From Shumkonia mesophila (GTDB lineage Bacteria > Pseudomonadota > Alphaproteobacteria > Rhodospirillales > Shumkoniaceae), in NCBI RefSeq assembly GCF_026163695.1, contig NZ_JAOTID010000001.1, positions 186,001 to 250,000 of the forward strand: 64,000 bases of DNA, given 5' to 3'. Below the pieces are notes generated by a model, which saw nothing but the letters and a program-made list of their open reading frames with translations, did no database searches and was not told the origin of the DNA. The number at the start of each line of letters is the position of its first letter. Position 1 is the stretch's first letter. Below are positions 11,501 through 24,787 of this stretch, piece after piece. The translations under genes were made by a program, and so were the position numbers.

Positions 11501-12285
11501 ATTGATCGCCCCCCTTCTTTTGACACATCATATTCCTGCACGAGAAAGTGTCCAGGCGACGAGTTCTTTGGTAACCAGGGCAATCTTTCGAGGTTTCCCT
11601 TCTTTTCGAAGACTTGTCGCGACCCGAAGCGGGGTCGGTGTTTCGGCATCGGTTCTTGCCGAGGGAAGGCGGTGGACAACCGTGAACCGCGCTTTCGTTT
11701 GGCGACAAACGGCAGCCATGGGGACGGAGTGGATCATCGCCGGTGAGAAGCCTCGTCCCGTAAGCGAGGCGGGCCTTTCGCGGAGCAGGCCGGTGTCGCT
11801 TCGGCGATGCAGGCGGTTCCCGCGGTGCGACGACCCATCAGAAGGGTTTCGGCTCTTCCGGTGTCGGTCTCGCAGGGGATCGGGGGGAACGGGCCGTTCG
11901 CGGTTCGGGACGCCGGGTCCAGGGGGTCACACCCCGCCAGGCTCGCAGAGCGAACTCGACATTACAGGCTTTCTCGCCAGACGCGGCCCGCCGAAGAAAG
12001 GCCTTCGCCAGAAGGACTTTCGGACGCGAAAAGCCTCCCTCCCGGGCTGTTCTCTTTGCCGGGGACATTGCGGGGAGAGGCGGTACGCGGAGTGATACTT
12101 TCGAAGTGCACGGAGCTTGGCCGGCTCCATGAGGCGTCAGGAGCATCGTTTCGGCGGTGCGTTGCGACGGTGTCCCAGGACCCGCGCACCTGACGCCTCG
12201 TTCTTTAGCAGAATCGTTCCCCCATTGCAACAACATATTGTGGCGGCCGCTACATTTAGCGGTCCGGCCTGTTTGCTCTTCTAAG
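11501..12285. other. Gene-free stretch rich in small hairpins
   Basis: No reading frame here looks like a protein: candidates are Arg/Ser/Gly-rich and lack plausible starts. Several small stems occur, for example CGACCC with GGGTCG near 11630, TCGGCA with TGCCGA near 11645, and GCCTCG with CGAGGC near 11752. I found no RNase P, tmRNA, SRP-RNA or tRNA signature. It could hold a structured non-coding RNA, a decayed gene or origin-associated sequence. Confidence 0.4.
12131..12199. repeat. 11-bp perfect inverted repeat bracketing about 47 nt
   Basis: GAGGCGTCAGG (12131-12141) pairs with CCTGACGCCTC (12189-12199). Inside, GGTGCG near 12156 can pair with CGCACC that abuts the outer arm. On the plus strand the outer stem is followed by GTTCTTTAG, a weakly terminator-like tail. 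It sits at the right end of the gene-free region. Confidence 0.55.
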
Positions 12286-13410
12286 TCACAGGAGGTTGGG
12301 CAGCAGCGGGCCCCTTTCGCGCGGCCGGCCGATCAGCTGGGGCAGCGCCCGGTTGAACAGCAGGACGACGGGCACCGCCAGGACCAGGCTGACGGCGGTG
12401 GCCGCCGCCCCCACCCCGAACACCGAGATCGCCGACAGGCCGAGGGTTTCCTTCGTCCAGGCGGCCAGCGGCCCGTTGACGTGATGATAGACGACGCCGT
12501 TGAGGCAAAAGAGGGTCAGCGCGTTGCGGCCCATGAAGGTCATCCAGGCGGCCGGCGGCGACAGACGGGCCAGCAGCAGGACCATCAGCGAGCCGGCGAT
12601 GGCGGTCAGCGGGAACCACAGGAGATGGCCGTGCCCTGAGGCGAGGATGACCACCGCCTCGATCAGCCGGAATGGCCCCCGGTTGAGGTCGTAGGTCAGG
12701 GCGACGACAGCCAGGGCGGCCAGCCCGCCGGCCTCCAGCAAAGCCGGCCTTACCGGCCCCGTCAGGAACCCCCGCCGCCGCAGGACGACGCCCAACAGAT
12801 AGAAGGCGTAGACGACGGGCGCCTCGTTGAAGAACCAGTAGTTGGTCATCGAGCGGCCCGGGTCGAAAAACTGGACCTCGCGGTTCAGCGCATAGCCGGC
12901 GAGGTAGAAAACGGCGGCGGCGGCCAGGATGCGCAGGTCGGAGGCGCGCAGAAAGCGGAAGACGGCGTAATGCAGGATCTCGACCGTGATCAGGCTCATC
13001 AGGAACCATGTCGGGATGTCGAAGATGGGCAGCGTAGTCAGGGTCTGGACCGTGGCGGTCAGATAATCGCCGGGGCTGGCCAGCGGAATGGGCGGAAAGT
13101 CGCGGGGCACCCCCAGGCTGAGCAAGGCCAGCAGCAGATTGAAAAAGACGAACGGCGCGAAGCGCGAGGCCAGCCGCGATTTGACGAAATCCTTGAGGCC
13201 GAGGTCCTGCACGCTCTCCTTGGCGATGAATCCGGCCAGCAGGAAGAACAGGATCATGTGAAAGGAATAAATGAACTTGTAGTGATGGGCCGCGACCGGG
13301 CTGCCGAGATACATCATCCTCTCGACGACATGGCCGTAATAGACCAGCACGATCCCATAGAATCGCGCCACGTCGATCGCCGGAATGCGTCGGACTTCCC
13401 CCCCAGACAC
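12286..13410 (-). CDS. Acyltransferase 3 family integral membrane protein
   Basis: A 374-residue polytopic protein of the acyltransferase-3 (OafA/NodX-like) family, which O-acylates sugars, exopolysaccharide or lipids at the cytoplasmic membrane. The N-terminal IPAIDVARFYGIVLVYYGHV segment carries the usual Arg and catalytic-type His; FHMILFFLLAGF and about ten hydrophobic helices follow. The acceptor cannot be predicted. I place the start at GTG 13408-13410, preceded by TTGGGGGAAAC. The ATG 48 bp further upstream lies inside the terminator hairpin of the preceding operon and cannot be the real start. It is monocistronic. Confidence 0.82.
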   Translation of the reverse strand: MSGGEVRRIPAIDVARFYGIVLVYYGHVVERMMYLGSPVAAHHYKFIYSFHMILFFLLAGFIAKESVQDLGLKDFVKSRLASRFAPFVFFNLLLALLSLGVPRDFPPIPLASPGDYLTATVQTLTTLPIFDIPTWFLMSLITVEILHYAVFRFLRASDLRILAAAAVFYLAGYALNREVQFFDPGRSMTNYWFFNEAPVVYAFYLLGVVLRRRGFLTGPVRPALLEAGGLAALAVVALTYDLNRGPFRLIEAVVILASGHGHLLWFPLTAIAGSLMVLLLARLSPPAAWMTFMGRNALTLFCLNGVVYHHVNGPLAAWTKETLGLSAISVFGVGAAATAVSLVLAVPVVLLFNRALPQLIGRPRERGPLLPNLL

Positions 13411-13426
13411 CGGTTTTGTTTCCCCC

Positions 13427-13463
13427 AAAAAAGACGGGTGGGCCGAACGCCGGCCCACCCGTT
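13427..13463 (-). terminator. Intrinsic terminator of the glycerol transport operon
   Basis: A 12-bp perfect GC-rich stem (ACGGGTGGGCCG with its complement, 13434-13445 and 13451-13462) with a 5-nt loop is followed on the minus strand by six T residues. It lies 14 bp after the glpV stop, a textbook rho-independent terminator. Confidence 0.9.
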
Positions 13464-13476
13464 CAGCAACGGGAGG

Positions 13477-15219
<1,743 letters not shown>

Positions 15220-15329
15220 CTTTCGCCTCCTACCGGCCTTGAAGCCGTTCCGGTTGCCCGGTTGCCGCCGCCGCGGTGAAGGCCGAAACACCGGCCGGCG
15301 GGAAACTCTCCCTCCTCAATTTTCTGCCG

Positions 15330-15608
15330 TCACCCCCACCTGAGGATGCCGATCAGCCAGACCAGCGAAACCGCGAAGGCCCCCCACAGCGTGGCGTCGC
15401 TGAGGCCAATCCAGGCCAAGTGGATGTAGGCGCTGCCCAGAAGGCCGACGAACAGGCGGTCGCCCGGCGTCGTCGGGATGGGCAGCCAGCCGCGCCGCTC
15501 GGCGCTCGGCGCCACCACCTGCCAGACCGTCATGGCGGCCAGGATCACGCCGATGGTGCAAAAGAAGATCACCGTTGGGAGCGTCCATGCCATCCACGCA
15601 AGAGCCAT
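15330..15608 (-). CDS. glpU: Small membrane protein of the glycerol ABC transporter operon (DUF2160, GlpU)
   Basis: A 92-residue membrane protein with three hydrophobic segments (about residues 8-30, 52-70 and 72-90) matching the DUF2160 family. In rhizobia the corresponding gene, glpU, sits between the second permease and the binding protein gene of the GlpSTPQUV system, exactly as here. Its role is not established; an accessory or assembly subunit is plausible. It starts 13 bp after glpQ and is followed by 110 bp before the glpV start. Confidence 0.85.
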   Translation of the reverse strand: MALAWMAWTLPTVIFFCTIGVILAAMTVWQVVAPSAERRGWLPIPTTPGDRLFVGLLGSAYIHLAWIGLSDATLWGAFAVSLVWLIGILRWG

Positions 15609-15621
15609 GGTCCGTCTCCTC

Positions 15622-16421
<800 letters not shown>

Positions 16422-16425
<4 letters not shown>

Positions 16426-17294
16426 CGCTTTTCTCCGGTGCCGACCCTGAGCAGCGCCTGGTAGAACAGCCAGCTGAACAGCAGCACGATCAGGAAATAG
16501 ATGATCGAGAACGCGGCCGCCGGCCCGAGGTCGAACTGGCCGACCGCGATCTTCACCAGGTGGATGGACAGGAACGTCGTGGAATTGCCGGGCCCGCCGC
16601 CGGTCAGCACGAACGGCTCGGCATAGATCAAAAAGCTGTCCATGAAACGCAGCAGCACGGCGATGGTCAGGACGCCGCGCATCTTGGGCAACTGGATGTA
16701 ACGGAACACCGCCCACGCCGAGGCGCCGTCGATGCGCGCCGCCTGGAAATAGGCTTCCGGGATCGCCCGCAAGCCGGCATAGGCGAGCAGCGCCACCAGC
16801 GGCGTCCAGTGCCACACCTCCATCAGCATCACCGTGATCCAGGCGTCCAGCGGCGCCGCGGTATGGTCGAAGCGGATGCCCAGCGTGTTGATGGCGGCGC
16901 CGAACAGGCCGATGTCGGGACGCGTGAAGATGATCCAGATGGTGCCGATGACGTTCCACGGGATGAGCAGCGGCAGGGCCAGCAGGACCAGCGTGAGCGA
17001 GGCCGTCCAGCCCTTCTTGGGCATGGCCAGCCCGATCAGCACGCCCAGCGGAATCTCGATCAGCAGCACCAGCCCGGAGAACAGGAACTGACGCCACAGC
17101 GCCTCGTGCAGGCGGCGGTCGGTCAGTACCTCCTTGAACCACTCGGTGCCGACGAAGACGCTCTGGCCGGGTCCGAAGATGTCCTGGACCGAATAGTTGA
17201 CCACCGTCATCAGCGGGATGATGGCCGAGATCGCCACCACCACGAAGACCGGCAGGACCATGAACCACGCCCGGTTGTTTTGCCATTTGTCCAT
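16422..17294 (-). CDS. glpP: Glycerol ABC transporter permease (GlpP type)
   Basis: Inner-membrane permease of the MalF/UgpA-like class, 290 residues. About six helices are separated by a clear EAA loop (LRAIPEAYFQAARIDGASAW), which docks on the ATPase subunits. It overlaps glpQ by 4 bp downstream and begins 12 bp after glpT, so it belongs to the same operon. The glycerol assignment comes from operon content (paired divergent ATPases, DUF2160 gene, large binding protein), not from the permease alone. Confidence 0.88.
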
Positions 17295-17306
17295 CGCCGG
17301 CTCCCT

Positions 17307-18375
<1,069 letters not shown>

Positions 18376-18383
<8 letters not shown>

Positions 18384-19488
18384 GGGCCACCTCCCCCAGC
18401 AGCCTGGGAGCGCCGCCCGACGGCGCCGCCACCAGCGCCCCCGCGCGGTCGAATACGAAGAAGGCGCCGGGATTGACGTAGACGCGGATGGCGTCGTTGA
18501 TGCCGAACCGCTGCACGCCCTCCTCCTGGGCCACCCAGGAAACGCCGTTGTGGGCGACGTGGACGAAGGTTTCCGAGCCGCTGATCTCGCCCAGTTCCAC
18601 CACGCCTTCGATTTCGATGTCGGCGACGTGGCGCCGGGACAGCGCCAGGTGGTTGGTGCGCACCCCCCAGCGATAGACGCCGTCGGCAAGCCCCGCCAGA
18701 TGGCCGGCCAGGGGTACCCGAAGGCCGGCCCCCAGCAGCGCGGCGCCGCCTTCCACCTTGCCCTCGATCATGTTCATGGGCGGATCGCTGAACACGGCGC
18801 CCACCCGTTCGCTGGCCGGGCGGTTGTAGACGTCGATGGTCGGCCCCGCCTGCAGCACCCGGCCGCCGTCGACCACCAGGGTATTGCCGCCCAGCATCAG
18901 CGCCTCCAGCGGCTCGGTGGTGGCGTAGACGACGCAGGACTGGCGCATCTCGAAGATGGCCCGCAGTTCCTGGCGCAGTTCCTCGCGCAACTTGTAGTCG
19001 AGGTTGACCAGCGGCTCGTCGAGCAGCAGCAGGCGGGCCCGCTTGACCAGCGCGCGGGCCAGCGCGATGCGCTGCTGCTGGCCGCCGCTGAGCTCGGCGG
19101 GCAGCCGGGCCAGCAGGCCGTCGATGCGCAGCATTTCGGCCACCTGGCGGACCCGCCGGTCGATGTCGGCCTTGGCAACGCCGGCGCGGCGCAAGGGCGA
19201 GGCGATGTTGTCGTAAACCGTGAAGGACGGATAGTTGATGAACTGCTGGTAGACCATGGCGACGTCGCGCCGGCGGACCGAAACGCCGGTGACGTCGGCG
19301 TCGTCGACCCACACGCGCCCCGCCGTCGGCCGGTCGAGCCCGCAGAGCAGGCGCATCAGGGTGGTCTTTCCCGAAAGCGTGGGGCCAAGCAGGATGTTGA
19401 GGGAGTCCGGCGCGAGATCGACAGTCGTCGGATAGATGTGGGTCGCCGTTCCCACCCGCAACGTCACCTGGTCCAGTCCGATCCTCAT
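18376..19488 (-). CDS. glpS: Glycerol ABC transporter ATP-binding protein (GlpS type), switch histidine replaced
   Basis: First gene of the glycerol transport operon, 370 residues. Walker A reads GPTLSGKTT (35-43), the signature LSGGQQQR (133-140) is perfect, and Walker B is LLLLDEP (153-159). The switch (H-loop) histidine is absent: the usual THD is TTE at about 190-192 (YATTEPLEA). A C-terminal TOBE-like domain follows. Paired with GlpT, which lacks the signature motif but keeps the histidine, this predicts an asymmetric ATPase. The start ATG at 19486-19488 has only a weak ribosome site (GGTGATGG). No regulator gene is adjacent; the upstream 800 bp is gene-free. Confidence 0.88.
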
Positions 19489-20237
19489 CGTGCCATCACC
19501 GATGTTTGTATGATCGCTACTCTATTCGCGCCTTGATCGCCGTCCTCTTGCTTCGTGCACCGGGTCGCGCCGCCGACCCGTTCGCCGCCCCGCCCGTCCC
19601 TATCCGTATCGATGATCGAAAGCGAATCGCCACCGCATCGCGCCGGACGGGGCGACCTCCCCGCCATCGGCGGCGTCGGGGTTCCGTCCCCAGCGCGCAA
19701 GGCACTGCAACCCACGCTCGCGGATGGACCCAATCCCCGGGCAGCGGCCGTCATCGGCCAGCGTTGCCAAAAGGCCTTTATTTTGTCCGGATATTGGCCG
19801 TTGGTCCGCCGAAAAACCGGTTCTGCGGCAAGCGGCCTCCATCTCTACGAGGTTGTGCCCCGTCACGATCGCCTCCAAGCCTCCGCGGTGTACAGCGCCC
19901 GGTTGTCATGGCCGGCGCCGCTCTTTTTCTTGGCCCGCCCGCGTATGGAGGGGCAAATCGATACTGTTCAAAGCCGAAAATTTTGTCAATCTTTGGTTTT
20001 CGAATTGGCGTATTGCTTTTCGTTTTCGAACATTAATCCGTGAAGGCGATTCACAACCGACGAGACTCTTCCTCGCGGATTCGTGCCGTTTTCATCGACG
20101 GAGTGGCGGATGGGAATCGTCCGCCGTGTGACGAAGCCGCCGGTTGACGGCGAGACGGCGGGGCGCACTCGGTGCATCGGCCCCAAAGCCGGGCGGCCGT
20201 TTCGCCGCTCGATTCGCGGGACGGAGGCTCAAACGAA
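19489..20237. other. Gene-free region between glpS and sucD
   Basis: About 750 bp with no convincing gene on either strand: frames are short, Arg/Pro-rich and without ribosome sites. The part near 19970-20040 is AT-rich (AAAATTTTGTC, TTTTCGTTTTCG, ACATTAATC) and may hold promoters or a decayed gene. A GlpR-type regulator, which often accompanies this transporter, is not there. Confidence 0.45.
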
Positions 20238-20265
20238 CAGGGCGCGGCCCTGAGGCCGCGCCCTG
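20238..20265 (-). terminator. Probable terminator of sucCD
   Basis: A 12-bp perfect stem (CAGGGCGCGGCC with its complement) and a 4-nt loop lie 30 bp after the sucD stop. On the minus strand it is followed by TTCGTTTG, a modest T-rich tail. Confidence 0.7.
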
Positions 20266-20294
20266 TCGACTGGACGTCCGCGAAGAGGTACGGA

Positions 20295-21170
20295 CTACTT
20301 CTTGAGAAGCTTCACCATGGTGCTGCCGATGGAGGCCGGCGTTTCGGCGACCGCGATGTTGGCGCTCTTCATCGCCTCGATCTTGTCGCCCGCCGTGCCC
20401 TTGCCGCCCGAGATGATGGCGCCGGCATGGCCCATGCGACGGCCGGGAGGGGCGGTGACGCCGGCGATGAAGCCGACCGTCGGCTTCTTCACCTTCGACT
20501 TCTTGAGGAAGTCGGCCGCGTCCTCCTCGGCGGAACCGCCGATCTCGCCGATCATGATGATCGCCTCGGTCTCGGGGTCGGCCAGGAACATCTCGAAGCA
20601 GTCGATGAAGTTGGTGCCGTTGACCGGATCGCCGCCCAGGCCGATGCAGGTGGTCTGGCCGAAACCGGCCGCCGTCGTCTGCGCCACCGCCTCGTAGGTC
20701 AGCGTGCCCGAACGCGACATGATGCCGATCTTGCCCTTGCGGTGGATGTGGCCGGGCATGATGCCGATCTTGCATTCGCCGGGCGTGATGATGCCGGGGC
20801 AGTTGGGGCCGATGAGCCGGGTTTTGGTCCCGCGCATGGCCCGCTTGACGCGCACCATGTCGAGCACCGGAATGCCCTCGGTGATGCACACCACCAGCGG
20901 CAGCTCGGCGTCGACCGCCTCCAGGATGGCGTCCGCCGCGAATGGCGGCGGCACGTAGATCACGGTGGCATTGGCGCCGGTGGTGGCGACCGCCTCGGCG
21001 ACGGTGTTGAACACCGGCACGTCGAGGTGTTTCTGGCCGCCCTTGCCCGGGGTGACGCCGCCGACGACCTTGGTGCCGTAGGCGATCGCCTGCTCGGTGT
21101 GGAAGGTGCCCTCGCCGCCGGTGATGCCCTGGACGAGAAGCTTGGTCTTTGAGTTGACGAGTACGGACAT
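20295..21170 (-). CDS. sucD: Succinyl-CoA synthetase (ADP-forming) alpha subunit
   Basis: Alpha subunit of succinyl-CoA synthetase, 291 residues, catalysing substrate-level phosphorylation in the TCA cycle. The CoA-binding N-domain ([16 protein letters not shown]), [20 protein letters not shown] and the phosphohistidine segment [15 protein letters not shown] are visible; the histidine in GHAGAI is the phosphorylated residue. The ATG shares one base with the sucC stop (TGATG), so the subunits are translationally coupled. The pair lies about 17 kb from mdh and sucA. Confidence 0.98.
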   Translation of the reverse strand: MSVLVNSKTKLLVQGITGGEGTFHTEQAIAYGTKVVGGVTPGKGGQKHLDVPVFNTVAEAVATTGANATVIYVPPPFAADAILEAVDAELPLVVCITEGIPVLDMVRVKRAMRGTKTRLIGPNCPGIITPGECKIGIMPGHIHRKGKIGIMSRSGTLTYEAVAQTTAAGFGQTTCIGLGGDPVNGTNFIDCFEMFLADPETEAIIMIGEIGGSAEEDAADFLKKSKVKKPTVGFIAGVTAPPGRRMGHAGAIISGGKGTAGDKIEAMKSANIAVAETPASIGSTMVKLLKK

Positions 21171-22369
21171 CAGGCGGCCTCCTTCACCGCTTTGACAATC
21201 TTCGCGGCGGCATCGCCCAGGTCGTCCGCCGAAATGATCGGCAGCCCGGACTTGGCCAGGATCTGCTTGCCGGCCTCGACGTTGGTGCCCTCGAGGCGGA
21301 CCACCAGCGGAACGTTGAGGCTGACCTCGCGGGCCGCGGCCACCACGCCTTCGGCGATCACGTCGCAACGCATGATGCCGCCGAAGATGTTGACCAGGAT
21401 GCCCTCGACCTTGGGGTCGGACAGGATCAGCTTGAAGGCCGCGGTGACACGCTCCTTGGTGGCGCCGCCGCCGACATCGAGGAAGTTGGCCGGCGAACCG
21501 CCGTGCACCTTGATGATGTCCATGGTGGCCATGGCCAAGCCGGCCCCGTTCACCATGCAGCCGATGGAACCGTCGAGCGTGATGTAGTTGAGCGAGTGCT
21601 TGGCCGCCTCGCGCTCCGCCGGATCCTCCTCGGACTCGTCGCGCAGTTCCTGCACGTCCTTGTGGCGGAACAGGCCGTTGTCGTCGAAGTTCATCTTGGC
21701 ATCGAGCGCGATGACCGCGCCCTCGCCGGTGACCACCAGCGGATTGATCTCGACCAGGCTGGCGTCGAGGCTGAGGAAGGCATTGTACATGCCCATCAGG
21801 AACTTGACGGCGGCGCCGACCTGCGCCCCTTCGAGTTTGAGCCCGAAGGCCACCTTGCGGCAGTGGAACGGCTGGATGCCGGTGGCCGGATCGACCGAGA
21901 CCTTGACGATCTTCTCGGGCGTCTTGGCGGCCACCGTTTCGATGTCCATGCCGCCTTCGGTCGAGGCCATGATGGTGACGCAGGACTTGGCGCGATCGAT
22001 CAGCATGCTGAGGTAGCATTCGCGGGCGATGTTGCAGCCCTCTTCGATATAGACCCGCTTGACCTCCTTACCGGCCGGACCGCTCTGGTGCGTGACCAGG
22101 GTCGAGCCCAGCATCTGGCCGGCGTTGGCCTTCACGTCCTCGATCGACTTGACGACGCGCACGCCGCCCGCCTTGCCCGCCTTCTCTTCCTTGAACTTGC
22201 CCTTGCCGCGGCCGCCCGCGTGGATCTGCGACTTGACGACCCACACCGGCCCGCCAAGGGTTTTGGCGACGCCCTCGGCCTCCTCGGCCGTGTAGGCAAC
22301 GCCGCCGCGCGGCACCGTCACGCCGAACTTGGCAAGCAGCTGCTTCGCCTGATACTCGTGAATATTCAT
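21170..22369 (-). CDS. sucC: Succinyl-CoA synthetase (ADP-forming) beta subunit
   Basis: Beta subunit of succinyl-CoA synthetase, 399 residues, with the N-terminal ATP-grasp domain ([17 protein letters not shown] start, [16 protein letters not shown] nucleotide site) and the C-terminal ligase domain ([21 protein letters not shown]) that contacts the alpha subunit. The start ATG at 22367-22369 is the only one that begins with the conserved NIHEYQ sequence; an in-frame ATG 126 bp upstream is rejected. It is the first gene of sucCD. A 340-bp gene-free region lies upstream. Confidence 0.98.
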   Translation of the reverse strand: MNIHEYQAKQLLAKFGVTVPRGGVAYTAEEAEGVAKTLGGPVWVVKSQIHAGGRGKGKFKEEKAGKAGGVRVVKSIEDVKANAGQMLGSTLVTHQSGPAGKEVKRVYIEEGCNIARECYLSMLIDRAKSCVTIMASTEGGMDIETVAAKTPEKIVKVSVDPATGIQPFHCRKVAFGLKLEGAQVGAAVKFLMGMYNAFLSLDASLVEINPLVVTGEGAVIALDAKMNFDDNGLFRHKDVQELRDESEEDPAEREAAKHSLNYITLDGSIGCMVNGAGLAMATMDIIKVHGGSPANFLDVGGGATKERVTAAFKLILSDPKVEGILVNIFGGIMRCDVIAEGVVAAAREVSLNVPLVVRLEGTNVEAGKQILAKSGLPIISADDLGDAAAKIVKAVKEAA

Positions 22370-22490
22370 TGATCTACCCGAGCTTGTTGGAAACCGCTGT
22401 CGGGCGGGGAGGGACCGTCCCTGCCGCCCTTCGAAATGGAAAAGGAAACCTGCCGTCCCGGCGGCCACATGGCCCTGGGACCATGCGTTT

Positions 22491-22600
22491 CCCAAAGCAC
22501 GTTAGGCGGACTCCCCCTCCCCTTCAACAGCGATTTCACGATGTGGAGGCTCCATCCGCCGCCGCGTCGCCACATGGTGAAAAATCTCTCGTGCTTTGGG
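22491..22600. repeat. 110-bp imperfect palindrome upstream of sucC
   Basis: Outer arms CCCAAAGCACG (22491-22501) and CGTGCTTTGGG (22590-22600) are perfect complements. Inner arms TTTCACGATGTGG (22534-22546) and CCACATGGTGAAA (22570-22582) pair with one mismatch. The whole can fold into one long interrupted hairpin. It lies between the divergent sucC and CoA-transferase genes and could be a small non-autonomous element or a structured leader. Confidence 0.55.
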
Positions 22601-22619
22601 GAACGCCCGCCGGCCGGAA

Positions 22620-22648
22620 TTGACTCGCCGCCATACCGGCGGTAACGA
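22620..22648 (+). promoter_or_regulatory. Probable promoter of the CoA-transferase gene
   Basis: TTGACT (22620-22625), a 17-bp spacer, then TAACGA (22643-22648), about 60 bp before the ATG. The spacer contains a small stem (CCGCC with GGCGG). Confidence 0.4.
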
Positions 22649-22709
22649 GTGACACTTCCCATATCCCCAGGGACAGCCAAACAATTCTCCGCCAATCGGG
22701 AGGACTACA

Positions 22710-23915
22710 ATGAGGAATTTCAAGCCCGACGCCAAAGGCCCCCTGAAGGGCCTTCGCATTCTCGACATGACCCGCGTGGTGGCGGGCAACGAACTCACCG
22801 TCCTGCTCGCCGATTTCGGCGCCGACGTCATCAAGATCGAAACCCCCGACAAGGGCGACGACCTGCGCGGATGGAAGACCCAGGGCGTCTCCACCCACTG
22901 GAAGGTCTATTCGCGCAACAAGCGCAGCCTGACGCTGAACCTGCGCGAAGAGAAGGCCAAGGAACTGTTCTCCAAGCTGGTCGCCACCGCCGACGGCCTG
23001 GTCGAGAACTTCCGCCCCGGCACCCTGGAAAAGATGGGCATGGCGCCGGCCGAACTGCACAAGATCAACCCCAAGCTGGTCATCGTGCGCATTTCCGGCT
23101 GGGGCCAGGACGGCATGTACAAGCACAAGCCCGGCTTCGGCACCCTGATCGAGGCGATGAGCGGTTTCGCCGCCTCCAACGGCTTCGAGGACCGGCCGCC
23201 GGTGCTGCCGGCGTTCGCCATGGCCGACATGATCGCCGGCCTGACCGGCGCCTCGGCGATCCTGGCCGCCATCCGCGAGGTCGAGGTCAACGGCGGCAAG
23301 GGCCAGGTCATCGACCTGCCGCTGTTCGATCCGCTGTTCTCCATCCAGGGCCCGCTGCCGGCCAACTACAAGGTCACCGGCAAGGTCCCGAAGCGCCTGG
23401 GCAGCCGCTTCACCATGGCCGCGCCGCGCAACGCCTACCAGGCCAAGGACGGCAAGTGGGTGGCCCTTTCCGCCTCGACCCAGGGCATGTGGGAGCAGTT
23501 CGCCAAGTCGATCGGCCAGGAAGCGCTGATCGAGGACGCCCGCTTCAAGACCAACTCCGACCGCCTGAAGAACGTCGATGAACTGGACGAGATCGTCAGC
23601 GCCTTCATGGGCAAGCACGATCGCGAATACATCCTCGACTTCTTCGACAAGGCCGGCATCACGGTGGGCCCCATCTGCGACATCGCCGACCTCATCGACC
23701 ATCCCTACGTCAAGGACCGCGAGATCATCGTCGAGGTCCCGGACGAGGAACTGGGCACGCTGCCCATGCACAACATCACCGCCCGCCTGTCGGGCACCCC
23801 GGGCGAGTTCTTCCGCCCCGCCCCCAAGCTCGGCGAGCACAACGCCGAAATCCTGGGCGAGCTCGGCGTTGCCGCCGACGAGGTGAAGGCGCTGAAGGAC
23901 AAGGGCGTCATCTGA
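22710..23915 (+). CDS. CaiB/BaiF (class III) CoA-transferase
   Basis: Family III CoA-transferase, 401 residues, moving CoA between carboxylic acids. The N-terminal GLRILDMTRVVAGNELTVLL, DFGADVIKIETP and NKRSLTLNL match the family. The catalytic aspartate that forms the aspartyl-CoA anhydride is D173 in FAMADMIAG. The start at 22710 is preceded by GGGAGGACTACA, a strong ribosome site. It stands alone, divergent from sucC, and ends with a GC-rich hairpin. Substrates cannot be assigned; proximity to sucCD makes a succinyl-CoA-dependent reaction tempting but unproven. Confidence 0.9.
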   Translation: MRNFKPDAKGPLKGLRILDMTRVVAGNELTVLLADFGADVIKIETPDKGDDLRGWKTQGVSTHWKVYSRNKRSLTLNLREEKAKELFSKLVATADGLVENFRPGTLEKMGMAPAELHKINPKLVIVRISGWGQDGMYKHKPGFGTLIEAMSGFAASNGFEDRPPVLPAFAMADMIAGLTGASAILAAIREVEVNGGKGQVIDLPLFDPLFSIQGPLPANYKVTGKVPKRLGSRFTMAAPRNAYQAKDGKWVALSASTQGMWEQFAKSIGQEALIEDARFKTNSDRLKNVDELDEIVSAFMGKHDREYILDFFDKAGITVGPICDIADLIDHPYVKDREIIVEVPDEELGTLPMHNITARLSGTPGEFFRPAPKLGEHNAEILGELGVAADEVKALKDKGVI

Positions 23916-23946
23916 CGCTTGACCGACGCCTAAGCATTACGTCCTC

Positions 23947-23974
23947 GGGCCGGCCGCCTCCCAGCGGCCGGCCC
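23947..23974 (+). terminator. Probable terminator after the CoA-transferase gene
   Basis: An 11-bp perfect stem (GGGCCGGCCGC with GCGGCCGGCCC) and a 6-nt loop lie 31 bp past the stop. The tail GTTGCATTT has few T residues, so termination may be inefficient or Rho-assisted. Confidence 0.55.
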
Positions 23975-24182
23975 GTTGCATTTGGGGTGCCGCAACGTCC
24001 CCCTCCCTCGTTTTCAGGCCACAGCCCTGAAGTTGGCGGCGGAGGGACAGGCCCAAGGCAGCAACTCTTCGATGTGGCTTTGGGATGCGGGTGATAACGT
24101 CGGTGCCACCCGGCCACTTGTGCCACGCCCGCGAACGGAGTTCACTCGATGCTCCTTTCCGATGCGGCAGCGGTGGTCCCCG

Positions 24183-24701
24183 ATGGCGGTACTCATAGTC
24201 TTCTCCGGGCTTCCCGGAACCGGCAAATCGACGGTCGCCTTCCAACTGGCCGGGGAACTAGGCGCAGTCTGGCTGCGCATTGACACCATCGAGCAGGCGA
24301 TGCGCGACAGTGGCGCCCTCTCCGGCTCGCTTGACGACGCAGGATACCGGGCCGCCCATGCTGTAGCGCACGACAACTTGCGCCTCGGCCGCACCGTTGT
24401 GGCCGACTGCGTGAACCCCTGGATGATCACCCGCGACGCGTGGCGCGACCTCGGCCGGCGGGCCGGTGCCGTCGTGCTGGAGGTCGAAATCGTCTGCTCC
24501 GACGCGACGGAACACCGCCGCCGGGTCGAGGGCCGGGTGCCCGACATTACCGGCCTCAGGCTGCCCGACTGGTCCGCAGTGATCGACCGCGACTACCACC
24601 CATGGGACCGCGCGCCCTTGCGACTGGACACCGCGAGGCTGAGCGTCGCGGAGTGCGTGGCGGCAATCCGGGTGCAGGGGGGCATCTTCCGACAGCAGTA
24701 G
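24183..24701 (+). CDS. P-loop kinase-like ATP-binding protein
   Basis: A 172-residue P-loop protein. Walker A is FSGLPGTGKSTVA (about residues 6-18). A following RIDTIEQAMRDSG helix and VVADCVNPW strand resemble the AAA_33/zeta-toxin or small-molecule kinase group (chloramphenicol-phosphotransferase-like). The DRDYHPWDRAPLRLDT segment near the C-terminus is also typical of these kinases. The phosphate acceptor is unknown. An upstream reading frame continues to earlier ATGs but codes poorly; I chose the ATG at 24183 because it directly precedes the beta-strand before the P-loop, although the ribosome site is weak. It converges with asd. Confidence 0.68.
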   Translation: MAVLIVFSGLPGTGKSTVAFQLAGELGAVWLRIDTIEQAMRDSGALSGSLDDAGYRAAHAVAHDNLRLGRTVVADCVNPWMITRDAWRDLGRRAGAVVLEVEIVCSDATEHRRRVEGRVPDITGLRLPDWSAVIDRDYHPWDRAPLRLDTARLSVAECVAAIRVQGGIFRQQ

Positions 24702-24787
24702 ACTGTTCGCCTCGGAAGGCCCCGCCACAAGGGGAAGGAACGTTGTGACGCCGACTGGACCGCATCCTCATGGCTTCCTGCCCGAAC

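Noticed and set aside
11487-12193. Open frames on the plus strand in the gene-free region
   Set aside because: Arg/Ser/Pro-rich translations with no fold-like pattern, no ribosome sites and mutual overlap.
11501-12285. RNase P RNA, tmRNA or SRP RNA in the hairpin-rich region
   Set aside because: None of the conserved signature blocks (for example the tmRNA T-loop or the SRP GGAAGG loop) could be found.
13411-13458. ATG at 13456-13458 as start of the acyltransferase gene
   Set aside because: It lies inside the intrinsic terminator hairpin of the glycerol operon; a GTG downstream has a proper ribosome site.
19506-20131. Short plus-strand frames between glpS and sucD, considered as a glycerol regulator
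   Set aside because: No helix-turn-helix or DeoR-like pattern, Arg/Pro-rich, and no plausible ribosome site.
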